Positions 11,680 to 21,795 are shown, counted from the first letter of the stretch. The stretch: 64,000 bases of DNA from Ochotona curzoniae (GCF_017591425.1 NW_024466459.1:5146001-5210000), one strand, 5' to 3'. Notes: generated from the sequence alone by a model not told the origin. Numbers and translations: made by a program.

Positions 11680-11985
11680 TGTTTCTTCGTTTGAAAGGCA
11701 AAAAGACCACAAGAAACACAGAGGCAGAAATCTTCAGTTGGCTTCTTCATTCCCCGAAAGTAGCAGCAACCAGGCCTGAGCCAGGACAACTCCAGGAGCT
11801 AAGGCTCTATTGAGGTCTCGCACACGGGTGGCAGGGCCAGAGATACTGGGGTCATCCTATGTTGCTTCGCTAGTTGCATTAGAGGGTGCTGGCTCAGAAA
11901 TGAAATGGCTGGGGACTAAACAGTACTCCAGTTTGGGAAGCTGGTGCAGTGAGTGGCAGCTTACCCTATTGTTTTGCAGTGCCAG
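11680..11985 (-). mobile_element. CSINE, antisense, degraded
   Basis: TCGTTTGAAAGGCAAAAAG...ACACAGAGGCAGAAATCTTC marks the 3' part, TCATTCCCCGAAAGTAGC the linker, and CTCGCACACGGGTGGCAGGG the core. It ends near TTGCAGTGCC. Confidence 0.7.
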
Positions 11986-12176
11986 ATCTCCTTCTTGATT
12001 TTAATTATGGAAAAATGAATCAAATTGAGTGAAATACCAAGGGCATTGTTGATGAAGCTCAAAGTTTGGGTGTTCTGAATGTAGTGTGGATGACATTGAT
12101 CCCGAGGGTTGCAGATTTGTGTGGGTAACACTATCTCGAAACTTTGAATCTACAAAGGATACACATGACCTAAAAT

Positions 12177-12497
12177 AGGTCCTGGCACTGTAGGTAAAGT
12201 CCTTTGCTTGTATGCACCAGGATCCCACATGGGCACAGGTTCATGTCCTGGCTGATCCACTTCCTATCCAGCTCCCTTTTAGTGGCCTCAGAAGGCCGTG
12301 GAGGTTGGCCTGAAGCCTTGGCACTCTGCACCTGCATGGAGACACAGAAGAAGCTGTTTAGCTCCTGGCTTCAGACAGGCTTACCTCCAGCCATTGCAAG
12401 CACTTGGGGAGTGAATCAATGGATAGAAGATCTTTCTCTCCAGCTCTCCTTCTCTATAAATCAGACTTTCCAATAAAAATAAATAAATCTTTAAAAG
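12177..12497 (+). mobile_element. CSINE, sense, near full length
   Basis: GGTCCTGGCACTGTAGGTAAAGTCC head, CAGGATCCCACATGGGCACAGG, ACTTCCTATCCAGCTCCC, TTGGGGAGTGAATCAATGG, TCCAATAAAAATAAATAAATC tail. It is the fourth CSINE within 1.5 kb. Confidence 0.88.
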
Positions 12498-13375
12498 AAT
12501 CAAGTAGTTTTCTGTTTTGTGCTTCTGTATCGCCCTCGGTGTATCTTCATTCAATGCAGAAATACCTGAGAGTATAGACTGATGACAGTGTGAAAGATGC
12601 TTAGAACAATAAGCACTGTTGCCATGCTGCTCTGTTTTTCTGCTTGTATGTGATAACACTGAGTGGAAACACTCGATGCAAGTATATTTATTACAACTCA
12701 ATTGACACTTTTCAATGCAGTAATTCCTGCAAGACCAAGAGAAACTTTAAAAAAAAATCATTAAATTCCCTTCAATATCAATTTGAAGCACTTGCATTTA
12801 TTGCTTTTGAGTTTTGCCCAAAAAGGAACATTTCCTTCCATCTTGCTGAGTTTTCTCAAACAGGGGATTAAGGTCCTCATTGCTGGGGTCCATCGGGAAT
12901 CACTGAAGCAACCAGCCACTCTTTCATTCCCATTGTTTCAGGAAGTGAAGGAGCACTTCTTTCGCAAAGTGCCAAAATGAGACTGACATGTTGGAGAACG
13001 GAGACGGACAGGCTATCCCTTCTTCATCTGTAGGTATCAGATATTTCCTCCTAAATAAATGCTCCTATAACTCTAAGACCTTTTAAACGTGGGCTTGTGT
13101 GTCTGCACAGTAATTAATCTTTGGTTCTGTTGATGTTCAAGAAGGATTAGTCTTTATAGGAGGAGGAGGAGGAAGATACTATGCATTGCTAAATGTCTAG
13201 AAATATCTATGTCCCCTGCCCACTCAGTGCCAATAATAACCCCACTCCAATTCTAGTTACTACCAACAGATTAGAACAAATGGCCTCAAGCATGGAGGAA
13301 ACATTGTCCTTATTCCAGTAATACCATTGTAGGTATTGCAACAGCAATGGATTAAGACTTCCAGAGTTCAATCAT
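12498..13375. other. Non-coding, no feature seen
   Basis: A short (GGA)n run lies at about 13159-13173. Otherwise I see no recognisable repeat or gene. Confidence 0.45.
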
Positions 13376-13770
13376 ATATATGTTAGTTTATATATATATA
13401 ATATAATATTTACTATATATAAAATATGACATATAATATATAGTACATATCTGTGTGTATTTTATTATCAATAATGTAATTATTGATAATAAATGTAAAA
13501 TAGAAAATTGCATATTTTATATAATTATATAAATATATAACACATATATAATACATAATATATAATATATAATATATAATATATAAAGTATATAATAATA
13601 TATTTCTGTAATAATTCATACATTTTATAATTTTATATATTGCATATAATATATAATTACATTTTCTATAATAAAATATAGACAACTAAATGTTATAGAT
13701 TATACATTATGATAAACTATATATTATATATTACATTATGTATAAGTGTATGCATGTGTATATATATGAA
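13376..13770. repeat. Long AT-rich low-complexity tract (TATA/ATAATATA repeats)
   Basis: About 400 bases consist almost entirely of A and T, with repeated ATATAATATATAAT-type units, clearest at about 13545-13590. The 90-codon minus-strand frame at 13413-13685, rich in Tyr and Ile, is purely a product of this composition. Short internal inverted repeats such as TTATCAATAATGTAATTATTGATAA (13466-13490) are present. Confidence 0.95.
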
Positions 13771-13809
13771 GATATATATTTGCCTGCCTCCCATTCTCTA
13801 AGTGCACTG

Positions 13810-13882
13810 ATTTTTTTTAAGCATTTATTTGCTTGCTTGTTTCGGCGAGAGTCAGAGAGACAAAGAAAAGGATTGCCCATCC
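13810..13882 (-). mobile_element. CSINE 3' part, antisense, fragment
   Basis: TTTTTTTTAAGCATTTATTTGCTTGCTTG followed by GAGAGTCAGAGAGACAAAG is the reverse complement of a CSINE 3' end and tail. The remainder is not recognisable. Confidence 0.5.
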
Positions 13883-15204
13883 AAGAATCCAAGCCTATGT
13901 ATGCGTCAAGCACCACTTTGTCCTCCCAAACTGACCCTGTGAGAACAAACTTCCCTGGCAAGAACAGCAAACAAGTGCTAAGTATTTCACATGTCTTGGC
14001 ATCTATGAGTCTGTTTGTTTAGGTCAGGATAAAAATGAAATCATTCTCCTTTGCTTTGGATAATAAATCCTGAAGTCATGCACGCACGCTGTAAATATGA
14101 ATACTTTAGAATTCAGGAGAAATGGGTATTCTTACAAAAACGGGATTAGTTCTGGAGTGACTTCTGGAAGGAGTCCCTGGGTGAGGCCGCTGGGACGCCC
14201 TGGAAGTGCTGCAGAACTGGGACAGGTCCTAACTGGCACACACCAGGGAAAGATCCACAAGGAGCATAATAATGAGGCGCGATGGAACAAAATGGGCTCC
14301 AGACTCCCCTTTGTGTAATCAGGAGACCTGATAAAAGACACACAGACATCCAGCAAGAGCATTCCAAGGTTGAATCAGGAGATCAAACTATTTCCCAACC
14401 TGCTGTCATCTGCAATGCAGGTTCAAGAAAACAAGCACCCAACAATCAAACAAATTCTCTCATCTCGGGCCAAATTTTGAGCTGAACTAAAACGGAATAT
14501 TTTCTAGAAGATTATTAAATGCTTGGCAAACATGGAACAATCTTTTATTTGTTATAAAAATTATTTTTGAGCTCTCCCGGCCTCAATGGTACTACTAGGT
14601 TTAGGTCAAGAGACAAACGTGGGGGGAAACGTGAATGGCAAACGTTCAACTCGACTCACATGAAACGCAAGGGTGGGACCACACGAATCATTCTTTTTCT
14701 ATTATTACAGGTGCCCACTTTGAAGATGTGCCTGCGAGTGCCTTTGATCTTCACTGTAGAAAAAGATCTGCTCCATTTCAAAAGAGTCTACCATGTGCAC
14801 CGTTCCCCATTCACTGGCTTTTGGATCAAAGCCATAACGGACCTCACAGATAGAATTCCACCACTGGCCATTCACAGAGGGGCAAATTGGAAGTACTTTT
14901 TTTTTTTTTTTAATCTGTTACAGAATATTGCCATCTGCTCTGGTTACTAATAAGGCTTCCAGTCTGGGCCTTAATCACAAAGTGTTTTGCCAAAGCGCTT
15001 TGCTTTTCAGCTATTTTTAGGAATAAAATAGTAACTCCAGGTAGATATGGTAAAAAATGCTTGTTCAAAGTTGGGTGTTTAGTCTTTGCTGCTGATGATA
15101 GCAGTGCTCCTATTTGTAGCTCAAAGTCTCATTTCCGAGAAGGGTGCCTTTACAGGGCCCGGGTCAGCAAGAGGAGGGTTTTGCATATTGCTAGGGATTT
15201 TTCT
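13883..15204. other. Non-coding, no repeat seen; holds one exon-like segment
   Basis: No recognisable transposon over 1.3 kb. An exon-like open segment follows a strong 3' splice-site consensus at 14710 (see findings). I do not recognise either of its two open frames as a known protein. A 16-base T run lies near 14898. Confidence 0.45.
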
Positions 15205-15502
15205 CTAGGTTCACAGAGAGGAGGAGAGACAGAGAGGAAGATCTTCCATCTGATGATTCACTCCCCAAGTGAGCTCAACGGCCGATGCTGCGCCAATCCA
15301 AAGCCAGGAACCAGGAACCTCTTCCAGGTCTCCCACGCGGGTGCAGGGTCCCAAAGCTTTGGGCTGTCCTCGACTGCTTTCCCAGGCCACAAGCAGGGAG
15401 CTGGAAGGGAAGTGGAGCTGCCGGGATTAGAACTGGTGCCCATATAGGATCCCGGCGTGTTCAAGGTGAGGACTTTAGCTGCTAGGCCATGCCGCTGGGC
15501 CC
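15205..15502 (-). mobile_element. CSINE, young subfamily, antisense, 3'-truncated tail
   Basis: Very well preserved: GAGGAAGATCTTCCATCTG, CTCCCCAAGTGAGCTCAACGGCCG, CCCACGCGGGTGCAGGGTCCCAAAGC and TTAGCTGCTAGGCCATGCCGCTGGGCCC. The tail A-run normally expected at the left edge is missing; the sequence passes straight from unrelated DNA into the AGAGAGGAGGAG region. The 128-codon frame at 15061-15447 runs into it and is not a gene. Confidence 0.93.
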
Positions 15503-15664
15503 CACATCTGCCATTCTTAAGACTATTTTGGGTGTAGAGGGAAGATACTTTGCCTAAATGAAGAATGAAATGAATAATGCCCAAGCAAGCAAAAAAAATT
15601 TAAAAATGTGATTCACTGACACTACTTTTTTTTTTTTAAACTATCTAAGACTCGGTGGAGAAGG

Positions 15665-15865
15665 TAGTCTGATGGAGTGGGATCATTAGAGATGTCGAGT
15701 GTGGAACCGAAGCCCCAACGTGCCCCTTGCTGATAATTATTGGCCTTGGCTCAGTTTTCTCATCTGTTATCTGAGACCAGTGACTGGCTCGTTTGAAGGA
15801 ACTATTTACCATCATTGCTTGTAAGTGTTAAAGTCTTGTAAGAGTGCTAAGTCAAATAACGACTG
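15665..15865 (+). mobile_element. MIR (mammalian-wide SINE), sense
   Basis: The conserved MIR core CTCAGTTTTCTCATCTGTTATCTGAG is followed by the expected region ending near AAGTCTTGTAAGAGTGCTAAG. The upstream GTGGGATCATTAGAGATGTCGAGTGTGGAACC fits the MIR head. Confidence 0.65.
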
Positions 15866-15954
15866 AACTGTAAGGACAAATGCTAGGGGCTAGAAGGATG
15901 GGCGTATTATAACACATGATTGCACAGTGCAATGTGGGAAAAAATGAAATGCCT

Positions 15955-16125
15955 GTTTGGTTTGTATAACTTTTCTGTTGCTGCATGGCATATTACCACC
16001 TATTTTAAGGCCTGAAGTAACACACACTTACTTACTTCACCTGCTTTGTGATTCAGGAATCCAAGTAGAAGTTAACTAAGTCCTTTGGAAAATATCTGTC
16101 TATAATCAAAATCTCAGCCAGATAA
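15955..16125 (-). mobile_element. Old LTR-type (MaLR/ERVL-like) fragment, first half
   Basis: TTCTGTTGCTGCATGGCATATTACCACC...AAGGCCTGAAGTAACACACACTTAC resembles the antisense end of ancient mammalian LTRs that carry 'gctgcgtaacaaattaccacaaacttagtggcttaaaacaacacacattta'. It stops near CAAAATCTCAGCCAG, and its apparent continuation is at 17550-17905. No coding part is present. Family assignment is tentative. Confidence 0.5.
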
Positions 16126-16370
16126 AAGAGAAGAGGACCGTGTCTTTTCCACACTGTGAACGAACCCTGAGGCTGTTTCGCTAACTGAAATAAATCCACA
16201 CAGAAAGATGGATAGATTATCTATGCTCCAGAAACAGAGATTAGGATGATGATTGCTAGGAAAGGGAGGTGGGGGAAATGGAGGAAGAGACCGTCAAAGA
16301 GCACGATTGTGGATACAAAACAAGAAAGCTGTGAGTATCTAACGTATAGGCAGCATCATGGCAACTACTA
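16126..16370 (+). mobile_element. Old L1 3' UTR fragment, first part
   Basis: CCAGAAACAGAGATTAGGATGATGATTGCTAGGAAAGGGAGGTGGGGG is the typical old-L1 3' UTR motif ('agacagaaagtagaatggtggttgccaggggctggggg'). The element is interrupted by the DNA transposon at 16371 and appears to end at 17550. Confidence 0.55.
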
Positions 16371-16692
16371 ATGCAGTCAACCTTCCATATCCATGGATTC
16401 TTCATGTCCATGGATGCAGTCGACGGGATCAAACATAGTTTTGAAATATTTTGCATCTCTACAAGACGTGCACAGACATTTCCTTGTCACTGTTCCATAA
16501 ATGACACAATAGAGCGAATATTTGCATAGAGTGGACACAGTATTAGGGATTGTGAGCAATCTTGAGATGAGCGAAAGGGGAGTATGTGGGTAGGACTGAT
16601 GCAAATACCATACAATGTTCTGTGAGAACTCAAGCACATGAAGATTTTGTGTTTGTAGGGATCCTGAAACTTAACACTCAAGAACTTTATGA
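16371..16692 (+). mobile_element. Tigger-type DNA transposon (MER2-like), non-autonomous
   Basis: AGTCAACCTTCCATATCCATGGATTC opens the copy. CGTGCACAGACATTTCCTTGTCACTGTTCC, GTATTAGGGATTGTGAGCAATC, GATGCAAATACCATACAATG and AACTCAAGCACATGAAGATTTTG then follow in the order of the MER2/Tigger consensus as I know it. It carries no transposase frame. It seems to have landed inside old L1 sequence. Confidence 0.75.
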
Positions 16693-16731
16693 TGTACTTA
16701 AAAGACATTAATAAGTACATCCCCGATCTTC

Positions 16732-16743
16732 TACACACACACA

Positions 16744-16794
<51 letters not shown>

Positions 16795-16796
16795 AG
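16732..16796. repeat. (CA)n microsatellite
   Basis: About 65 bases of CA repeat, broken only by two CACTCACAC interruptions. Probably length-polymorphic. Confidence 0.97.
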
Positions 16797-17400
16797 ATTA
16801 ACTGTGTGTGTAGATAGGTTAATGAAGCCAAACCTCTATGCAGAGCCTTGGATACATATACTAAATATCATGATGTTCTTGTCTCCCAGTCTCTCAATCT
16901 CCCTCCCTCAGGTTAAAATTTCTTTGTCCTCCTTTCAGGATTGAAAATCTACCTCTTAGTAAAATTGACACTCTGATTGAGAATGTGGTAGAGCCAGCTC
17001 TGCTCACTTAATTCCCTACAGATAATATCTTGAGGTTCAGCCTTGACTTGACAGAACTCCAGGCCCCAAATAAAAATAATTACCAACCGGAGTCCACTTT
17101 GCCATCTTCATAATTCCCTAAAGCAATTGCTGCACAGGGTGGACAGCAGCACTGTAGACCAAATGGCAACTTGGACATGAGTTAAATGTACACTTCTTGG
17201 CCCAGCTTCAATCTACATGAATCTTGACTTGCGGTGTCTTGGAGTACCTAGGAATTAAACAACAGATGCCTGACGGCTTGCTCTGTGTTTTTCGATAAGT
17301 ATCTTCTGTTTTTTTTTTTATCACTTCAATGTCAATAATTGGGTTGCTATGTCTCATGAGCAGAAAGAGTTTTGGGGAGCTGTGTAACACATTCTCTCAG
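16797..17400. other. Unassigned sequence within the nested block
   Basis: About 600 bases between the CA repeat and the end of the old L1 that I cannot assign. It may be diverged L1 3' UTR or another inserted repeat. No coding frame is convincing. Confidence 0.4.
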
Positions 17401-17549
17401 CAATGCCGTGACATTCGATGCCATCATCTATGTTGATTATGGTTCTCACTTCATACTTACGTATATATAAAATCATTTTGTTGTATGTCTTAACTTTATG
17501 TCATCTTTTTTGTCCATCATATTTCAATAAAATTAGGAAAAAATCATTA
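17401..17549 (+). mobile_element. Old L1 3' end with polyadenylation signal
   Basis: ATCATTTTGTTGTATGTCTTAAC...CATATTTCAATAAAATTAGGAAAAAA matches the ending of old L1 3' UTRs ('gttgtacaccttaaatatatac...aattatacctcaataaa'). AATAAA and the A-rich end mark the 3' terminus. Confidence 0.55.
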
Positions 17550-17905
17550 CAACCGTAGACAGGTATTGGCCATAGCTGGGATCTCAGTGACTTAAGCAAG
17601 AATGGATCCACATACATCCACTCAGATTGTTGCAAGATGTCTTCACTCTTGCTAGAAGGCTGGAGTCCCAGCTCTGTGCTGAGTTTTGTCTAGAGGCTCA
17701 GCTCAAAGAGGTTATACACAGTTCCTTACCATGTGCTCTCTCACAGCATGGCAGTCTTTGGTCAGATTCTATTAGCAGAGCTTTATAGAATAAAATGTGA
17801 CCATGGGAGTGATATCATGGTCTTTGTCAAATATGGGGCATTCACACGTGCTTACCATCACAGCACTTTTAGGTTTTCCGTTAGTTAAGAGCAAGTCACA
17901 CAGCT
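17550..17905 (-). mobile_element. Old LTR-type (MaLR/ERVL-like) fragment, second half
   Basis: Starts ACAACCGTAGACAGGTATTGGCCATAGCTGGGATCTCAG, at the point where the fragment at 15955-16125 stops. It continues through CAGTTCCTTACCATGTG, CTCACAGCATGGCAG, ATTCTATTAG and GAGCAAGTCACA. The order matches an antisense ancient LTR element, so the two pieces are probably one element split by the L1. Confidence 0.5.
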
Positions 17906-18001
17906 CCCACCCAGATGCAAGGAACCAGATGACACAAAGGTGTGAACAGCTAGATGTAGGATTATGGAAGCTTTCTTTGAATTTTTCCTAAACATTGTTC
18001 A

Positions 18002-18130
18002 TTTTTTTTTTAAGACTCTGCAAGTTAAATCTACATGTGAGAGTTCCCCCTCCCCCATTCCCACCCTCTAGTTGATAGAATACAGATTCAGGCATCCATT
18101 CCTGTCATTTTCCATTTGCTTTTGGTTAAA
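18002..18130 (-). mobile_element. Possible antisense L1 3' end
   Basis: A T-run followed by AAGACTCTGCAAG and a C-rich GTTCCCCCTCCCCCATTCCCACCCTC block has the layout of the other antisense lagomorph L1 3' ends in this window. I found no target-site duplication, and the right edge is unclear. Confidence 0.35.
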
Positions 18131-19245
18131 AAGAATTTCCACTTTGGAATGTAGCACATGATGTTAAAGTATTTCGAAATATACAACGTGTTCTACTTAT
18201 GAACTCGGACTACTCTTGAACCTCATCACTGTCCTTTGAGACATCTTTCAGCTTCCACCAGGCTAGGAGTCACTGTGAATGTTTATACCCAATCTGTCCA
18301 CCCTGTAATGACGCTCCCGTACCATCTTCCTACCGTGTTCTGTCTCTTCCTATGAGCCACAAGGGTCGTCTCTGCAGCTGCTACGAGGTCCGGTGAATCC
18401 CCCTTGTGCTCAGCTAAGGGGAGGTCACCAGTGAAAAGAGCAGGGAAGAGCGGCGCTACTGCTTCGCAGGCCTCACCCCTTCTCTGCAGAGTGAGCTTGG
18501 ACTTCCTCTGCTGGTGGCAGCTGCCCTGGATGAGTCTCCTACCACCATTCGGCGATTGTACTTCTCTCTCTTATACGTTTAGTTGTGGAAGTCGTGAACT
18601 TTGGAGCTGTTACTGTAGCATACTCCCCTGCTTTTGCTTTTACTTTTGTGTTCTGCTTAGTCTGAATCTTTTCCCACTACTTCACTAATACTTCTTTCAT
18701 TACATCTTCCTGAAATGAATTGAGTGTGGCACTGGCAGATAGATCACGCAAGAAGCTAAAGTTCTGTAAGTACAAGTGTTTGTGCAAGGGTAACCTAAAT
18801 ACTGTTGTTGAGTGGATGGGAAAAAAGCAATGATTCTTTGCTAGCAAACATGACCTGTTCTCCACTTGATAATTCAGTGTGTCTTGGGACTCCCTGCACA
18901 GTTCGGTTGAAAAGTTGATACGATGATTCTTACGTTCTGTTTCTGAGAGGTTTGCTCCGGAACGGGTGAAAGCATTGGCGTTCTGCTTTCTCTCTTACTT
19001 GTATCCAGACAACAGGTGGGGAAGGAAAATTACAAACAAATATGTTTATTTACAATAATAAATAGTGTTTATAAATAAAAACTAGAGTGTTTATTTACAA
19101 TAGTAATATATATAATATATATAATATATATCATAAAGTTATACTCTATATCTGTGACGTATAATAGTAAGAGGTTTAATAGTAATGGAGAATTGCTCTA
19201 ACATTTTGAAGAAATACATTAATAATATACATTTCAATATTAGGT
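18131..19245. other. Non-coding, no feature seen; AT-rich at right
   Basis: No recognisable gene or repeat to about 19020. From 19035 to 19140 the sequence is AT-rich, with the word TGTTTATTTACAATA occurring twice (about 19044 and 19089) and a run of ATATATAAT units. Confidence 0.45.
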
Positions 19246-19307
19246 AAAGCTTATACCAATAAATAGGCATTCCATCAAAGCTTATATTAATAAAATAGGC
19301 ATTCCAT
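19246..19307. repeat. Imperfect 30-base tandem duplication
   Basis: AAAGCTTATACCAATAAATA with GGCATTCCAT (19246-19275) is followed by AAAGCTTATATTAATAAAAT with AGGCATTCCAT (19277-19307). The units differ by two substitutions and one inserted base. Confidence 0.85.
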
Positions 19308-19336
19308 AATTTAAAATGCATAATATTATGGAATGC
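19299..19336. repeat. Perfect 12-base inverted repeat, 14-base loop
   Basis: GCATTCCATAAT (19299-19310) and its exact reverse complement ATTATGGAATGC (19325-19336) flank a 14-base AT-rich loop. The left arm is part of the tandem unit described at 19246-19307. No T-run or gene context suggests a terminator. Confidence 0.9.
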
Positions 19337-20104
19337 TCTGCAAAGTGTGGAGAGTTTGAGTCTAAAGGACGTGTGATAGGACATCCAACATGACACGTAG
19401 CCGAAAACCATGAAACAAAGTGATATTTAATGACTGCTTTTAGAGACTTGGTATGGATGGTATATAATACTATTTTTTCTCCTATTATTATTTGCCCACT
19501 GGTGGCTGATCTGTATCACCAAGGTATCTTAAACATTTGTTTTAATCGCATTGATATGAGTTATCATAGTTCTAAATAAGAAATAAGCAGCTGCCAGACT
19601 TTCAGACTTTGTCCACACGCTGCTCTCGTATTCGTTTTGACATTGTAGACAAAAGATACCCTGGATGGAGCAAGAACTTTGGAGTATGAATCCCATTGCT
19701 AGACATGGATTCACTTTGTTTATTCATCAGCTCAGGGAGCCCAACACGTTTTTTCCTCGTTATGCTACTTCCTATACTACTGTTTATGTAAGATGCAGTG
19801 TTTCCATCCTAAAAAATCTATTCCATAAGCAAGTTTCAAAGAAATAAGGACCCAGCTCAGGTACCATTCATAGGCACTCCAATTTCAGCCGTATTTTGTA
19901 CATTGGCTTTTTTTTTTCTGGTGAGTAGGAAATGTGTAGGAAATGGACTTGTGTACTCAGTACTGCCAAAATTCACTTAGTTACAAATATTTATATAAAT
20001 ATTGAATATTATGAATTGAATATCATGAATACTTATGAATATTGTTAGAATAGCTTTGCTATTTTTTTTTCTACTTTTGAAATGTCCATTGAAAAACACA
20101 GGCT
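19337..20104. other. Non-coding, no feature seen
   Basis: No recognisable repeat apart from AT-rich AATATTATGAATTGAATATCATGAATAC-type sequence near 20000-20045. Confidence 0.45.
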
Positions 20105-20310
20105 CTGGTGGGAACTGTCAAAGAGACATAACAGGTGCAGTGCTGTGGTCGTGGTTCCTGGGACTGTGTTCCAGCCTCATCTCTGTGACCATCTGACTAT
20201 TGACAACCAATGCCTCGCCTCTCTGAGTTTCATTTTCATCCTCTGGAAAGTTATGCAGAAGCAAGACATGTGTATGTGTAAAGTCATTGTAACCCTTGCT
20301 TTCCAATATT
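20105..20310 (+). mobile_element. MIR-like SINE, sense, old
   Basis: GACTGTGTTCCAGCCTCATCTCTGTGACCATCTGACTATTGAC and CCTCTCTGAGTTTCATTTTCATCCTCTGGAAAG follow the MIR order (head, then core 'cctcagtttcctcatctgtaaaatg'). Confidence 0.6.
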
Positions 20311-20699
20311 CTCCATTATATTCTTTGATGTGAACATGCTCAGAAAATACCTAAACCCGTTTGTTTTTTCACAAAATTTATGAATTAGCCCATTCAAAAG
20401 ATTAATTGGACATTTTCTGTAGACAGGGTATTTAGATATGATTACAGAAGTACAAAGTTGTTGAACAACTTTTGAGGTCATCTGTAAAGGTGGTCAGTAC
20501 ATTTAAAACATTTATAACCTAAGGAGAAAAATTGCACTCACAGAGACAGCCTAGTTCTTCGCTGTGCGTGACAAGAGAGACTGGGATTAGGATGCAAAGC
20601 CGTGGAAAATGTGCTCATGCTTAAAAACCATGGCATGGAAGGAAATGACAGACAAAATACGATATTTTCTCTATCTGGATCAAAATGATGATACTGGCT
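20311..20699. other. Non-coding, no feature seen
   Basis: No recognisable gene or repeat. Confidence 0.4.
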
Positions 20700-20822
20700 A
20701 GATAAGTGACTTCCCTCAAGCTTCCTGTTGGGAAAGTGTGCCACAGACACTGACAGCTCTGGACAGCAAAATAGAATGAGAATTAGAACCTAGGTTTCCG
20801 TCTAATCAAAATCCTAATCTTT
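20700..20822 (-). mobile_element. MIR-like fragment, antisense, old
   Basis: GATAAGTGACTTCCCTCAAG and, after about 60 bases, GAGAATTAGAACCTAGGTTTCCGTCTAAT have the order of an antisense MIR ('aagtaacttgcccaagg...gggattagaacccaggtctgtctgac'). Weak. Confidence 0.45.
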
Positions 20823-21003
20823 TGGAGATAAACTCAAAATGCTTGATGTATTTTCAAGAAAATTAATATAATTTTCAATATATGACATCTAAGAAAACTT
20901 TCAATATTCTGCATCTAGGTTGTTTACATTGGTTTTTCAATTTTTTTCATATCAAAATTATATCATCAGTATTTAGATAAACTTTTTAAAAATATACATT
21001 TCT

Positions 21004-21235
21004 AGGGCCAATGTTTAGCACAAAAAATTAAGCTGATGCTTACAATATTGGCATCCCATATTACAATACCAGTTCCAGCTACTCTACTTCTGATACAGCT
21101 TGCTAATGCATGCCATAAGCGTGGTCCAAGACCTGGACCCTGGCCACTCAAGAGGAAGTTAGGAAGGAGGTCCTGTTGCCTGGCTTTTAAATTGGCCATT
21201 GAGGCCATTTGGGGAGTGAACCATTGCGTGGGAAG

Positions 21236-21278
<43 letters not shown>

Positions 21279-21376
21279 TGCATCCCTTCCTCTCCCACTC
21301 CCTCTCTCAATTTCTCTTTCTCTTTTAGTTGCTTTGCTTTTCAAGCAAATAAACAAGTGACAGACCTTTAGAAAAT
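21004..21376 (+). mobile_element. CSINE, sense, expanded by an internal GT microsatellite
   Basis: Head AGGGCCAATGTTTAGCAC, then GGCATCCCATATTACAATACCAGTTCC, AGACCTGGACCCTGGCC, TTTGGGGAGTGAACCATTGCGTGG. A (GT)n tract replaces the pyrimidine-rich 3' part, followed by CTCCCACTCCCTCTCTCAATTTCTC and a CAAGCAAATAAACAAG tail. The 111-codon and 102-codon frames on the two strands here are not genes. Confidence 0.8.
21241..21280. repeat. (GT)n microsatellite inside a CSINE
   Basis: Forty bases of TG repeat with a GCGCG interruption at the right end, in the 3' part of the SINE. Confidence 0.95.
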
Positions 21377-21783
21377 ATGTATTGCTGGGTCCTATCCCAG
21401 ACCTAAATCAAAATTCTGAGACTACGTAAGAACACTTGAGTCTTTAATAATAATTTTGTTTTATACTGAGGGATACAAAAAAGTGGGATACAAATTTCAA
21501 AGAATAATGTTGGGTTTTGATAGATGAGCAAGTTATGCAATAATTATTGATGGAAGGCGTATGTATGAAGGTACGGTTGTCAGAGATACACAGGTTAAGG
21601 TTTTGAAAGCAAAATTTTGTTGATATATAGGCATGGATATGGGCATAGCAAGATTCACACCATTAAAAGTACAAGTAAACTTATGCGGAGCCTCAAGCAC
21701 AGTTCTTAGAAGTTCAGATTTTATTGGAATTTAATAAAATTGAAAAATATGGGGATTTTTTGGGAATGAAATTCTTCTAAAAA
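21377..21783. other. Non-coding, no feature seen
   Basis: No recognisable gene or repeat between two sense CSINEs. Confidence 0.4.
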
Positions 21784-21795
21784 ACCAGACATATA
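21784..21795. repeat. Target-site duplication, left copy (ACCAGACATATA)
   Basis: Exact 12-base word, extended to the left by an A-run, repeated at 22135-22146 after the SINE tail. Confidence 0.92.

Noticed and set aside
11318..11779. 153-codon open frame on the + strand
   Set aside because: It runs through a sense CSINE and into the next antisense CSINE. No domain, and codon content follows the SINE.
13413..13685. 90-codon frame rich in Tyr and Ile
   Set aside because: Composition artefact of the AT repeat tract.
16732..16796. Regularly repeated units, considered as a CRISPR-like or satellite array
   Set aside because: It is a plain CA microsatellite. There are no spacers or longer repeat units anywhere in the window.
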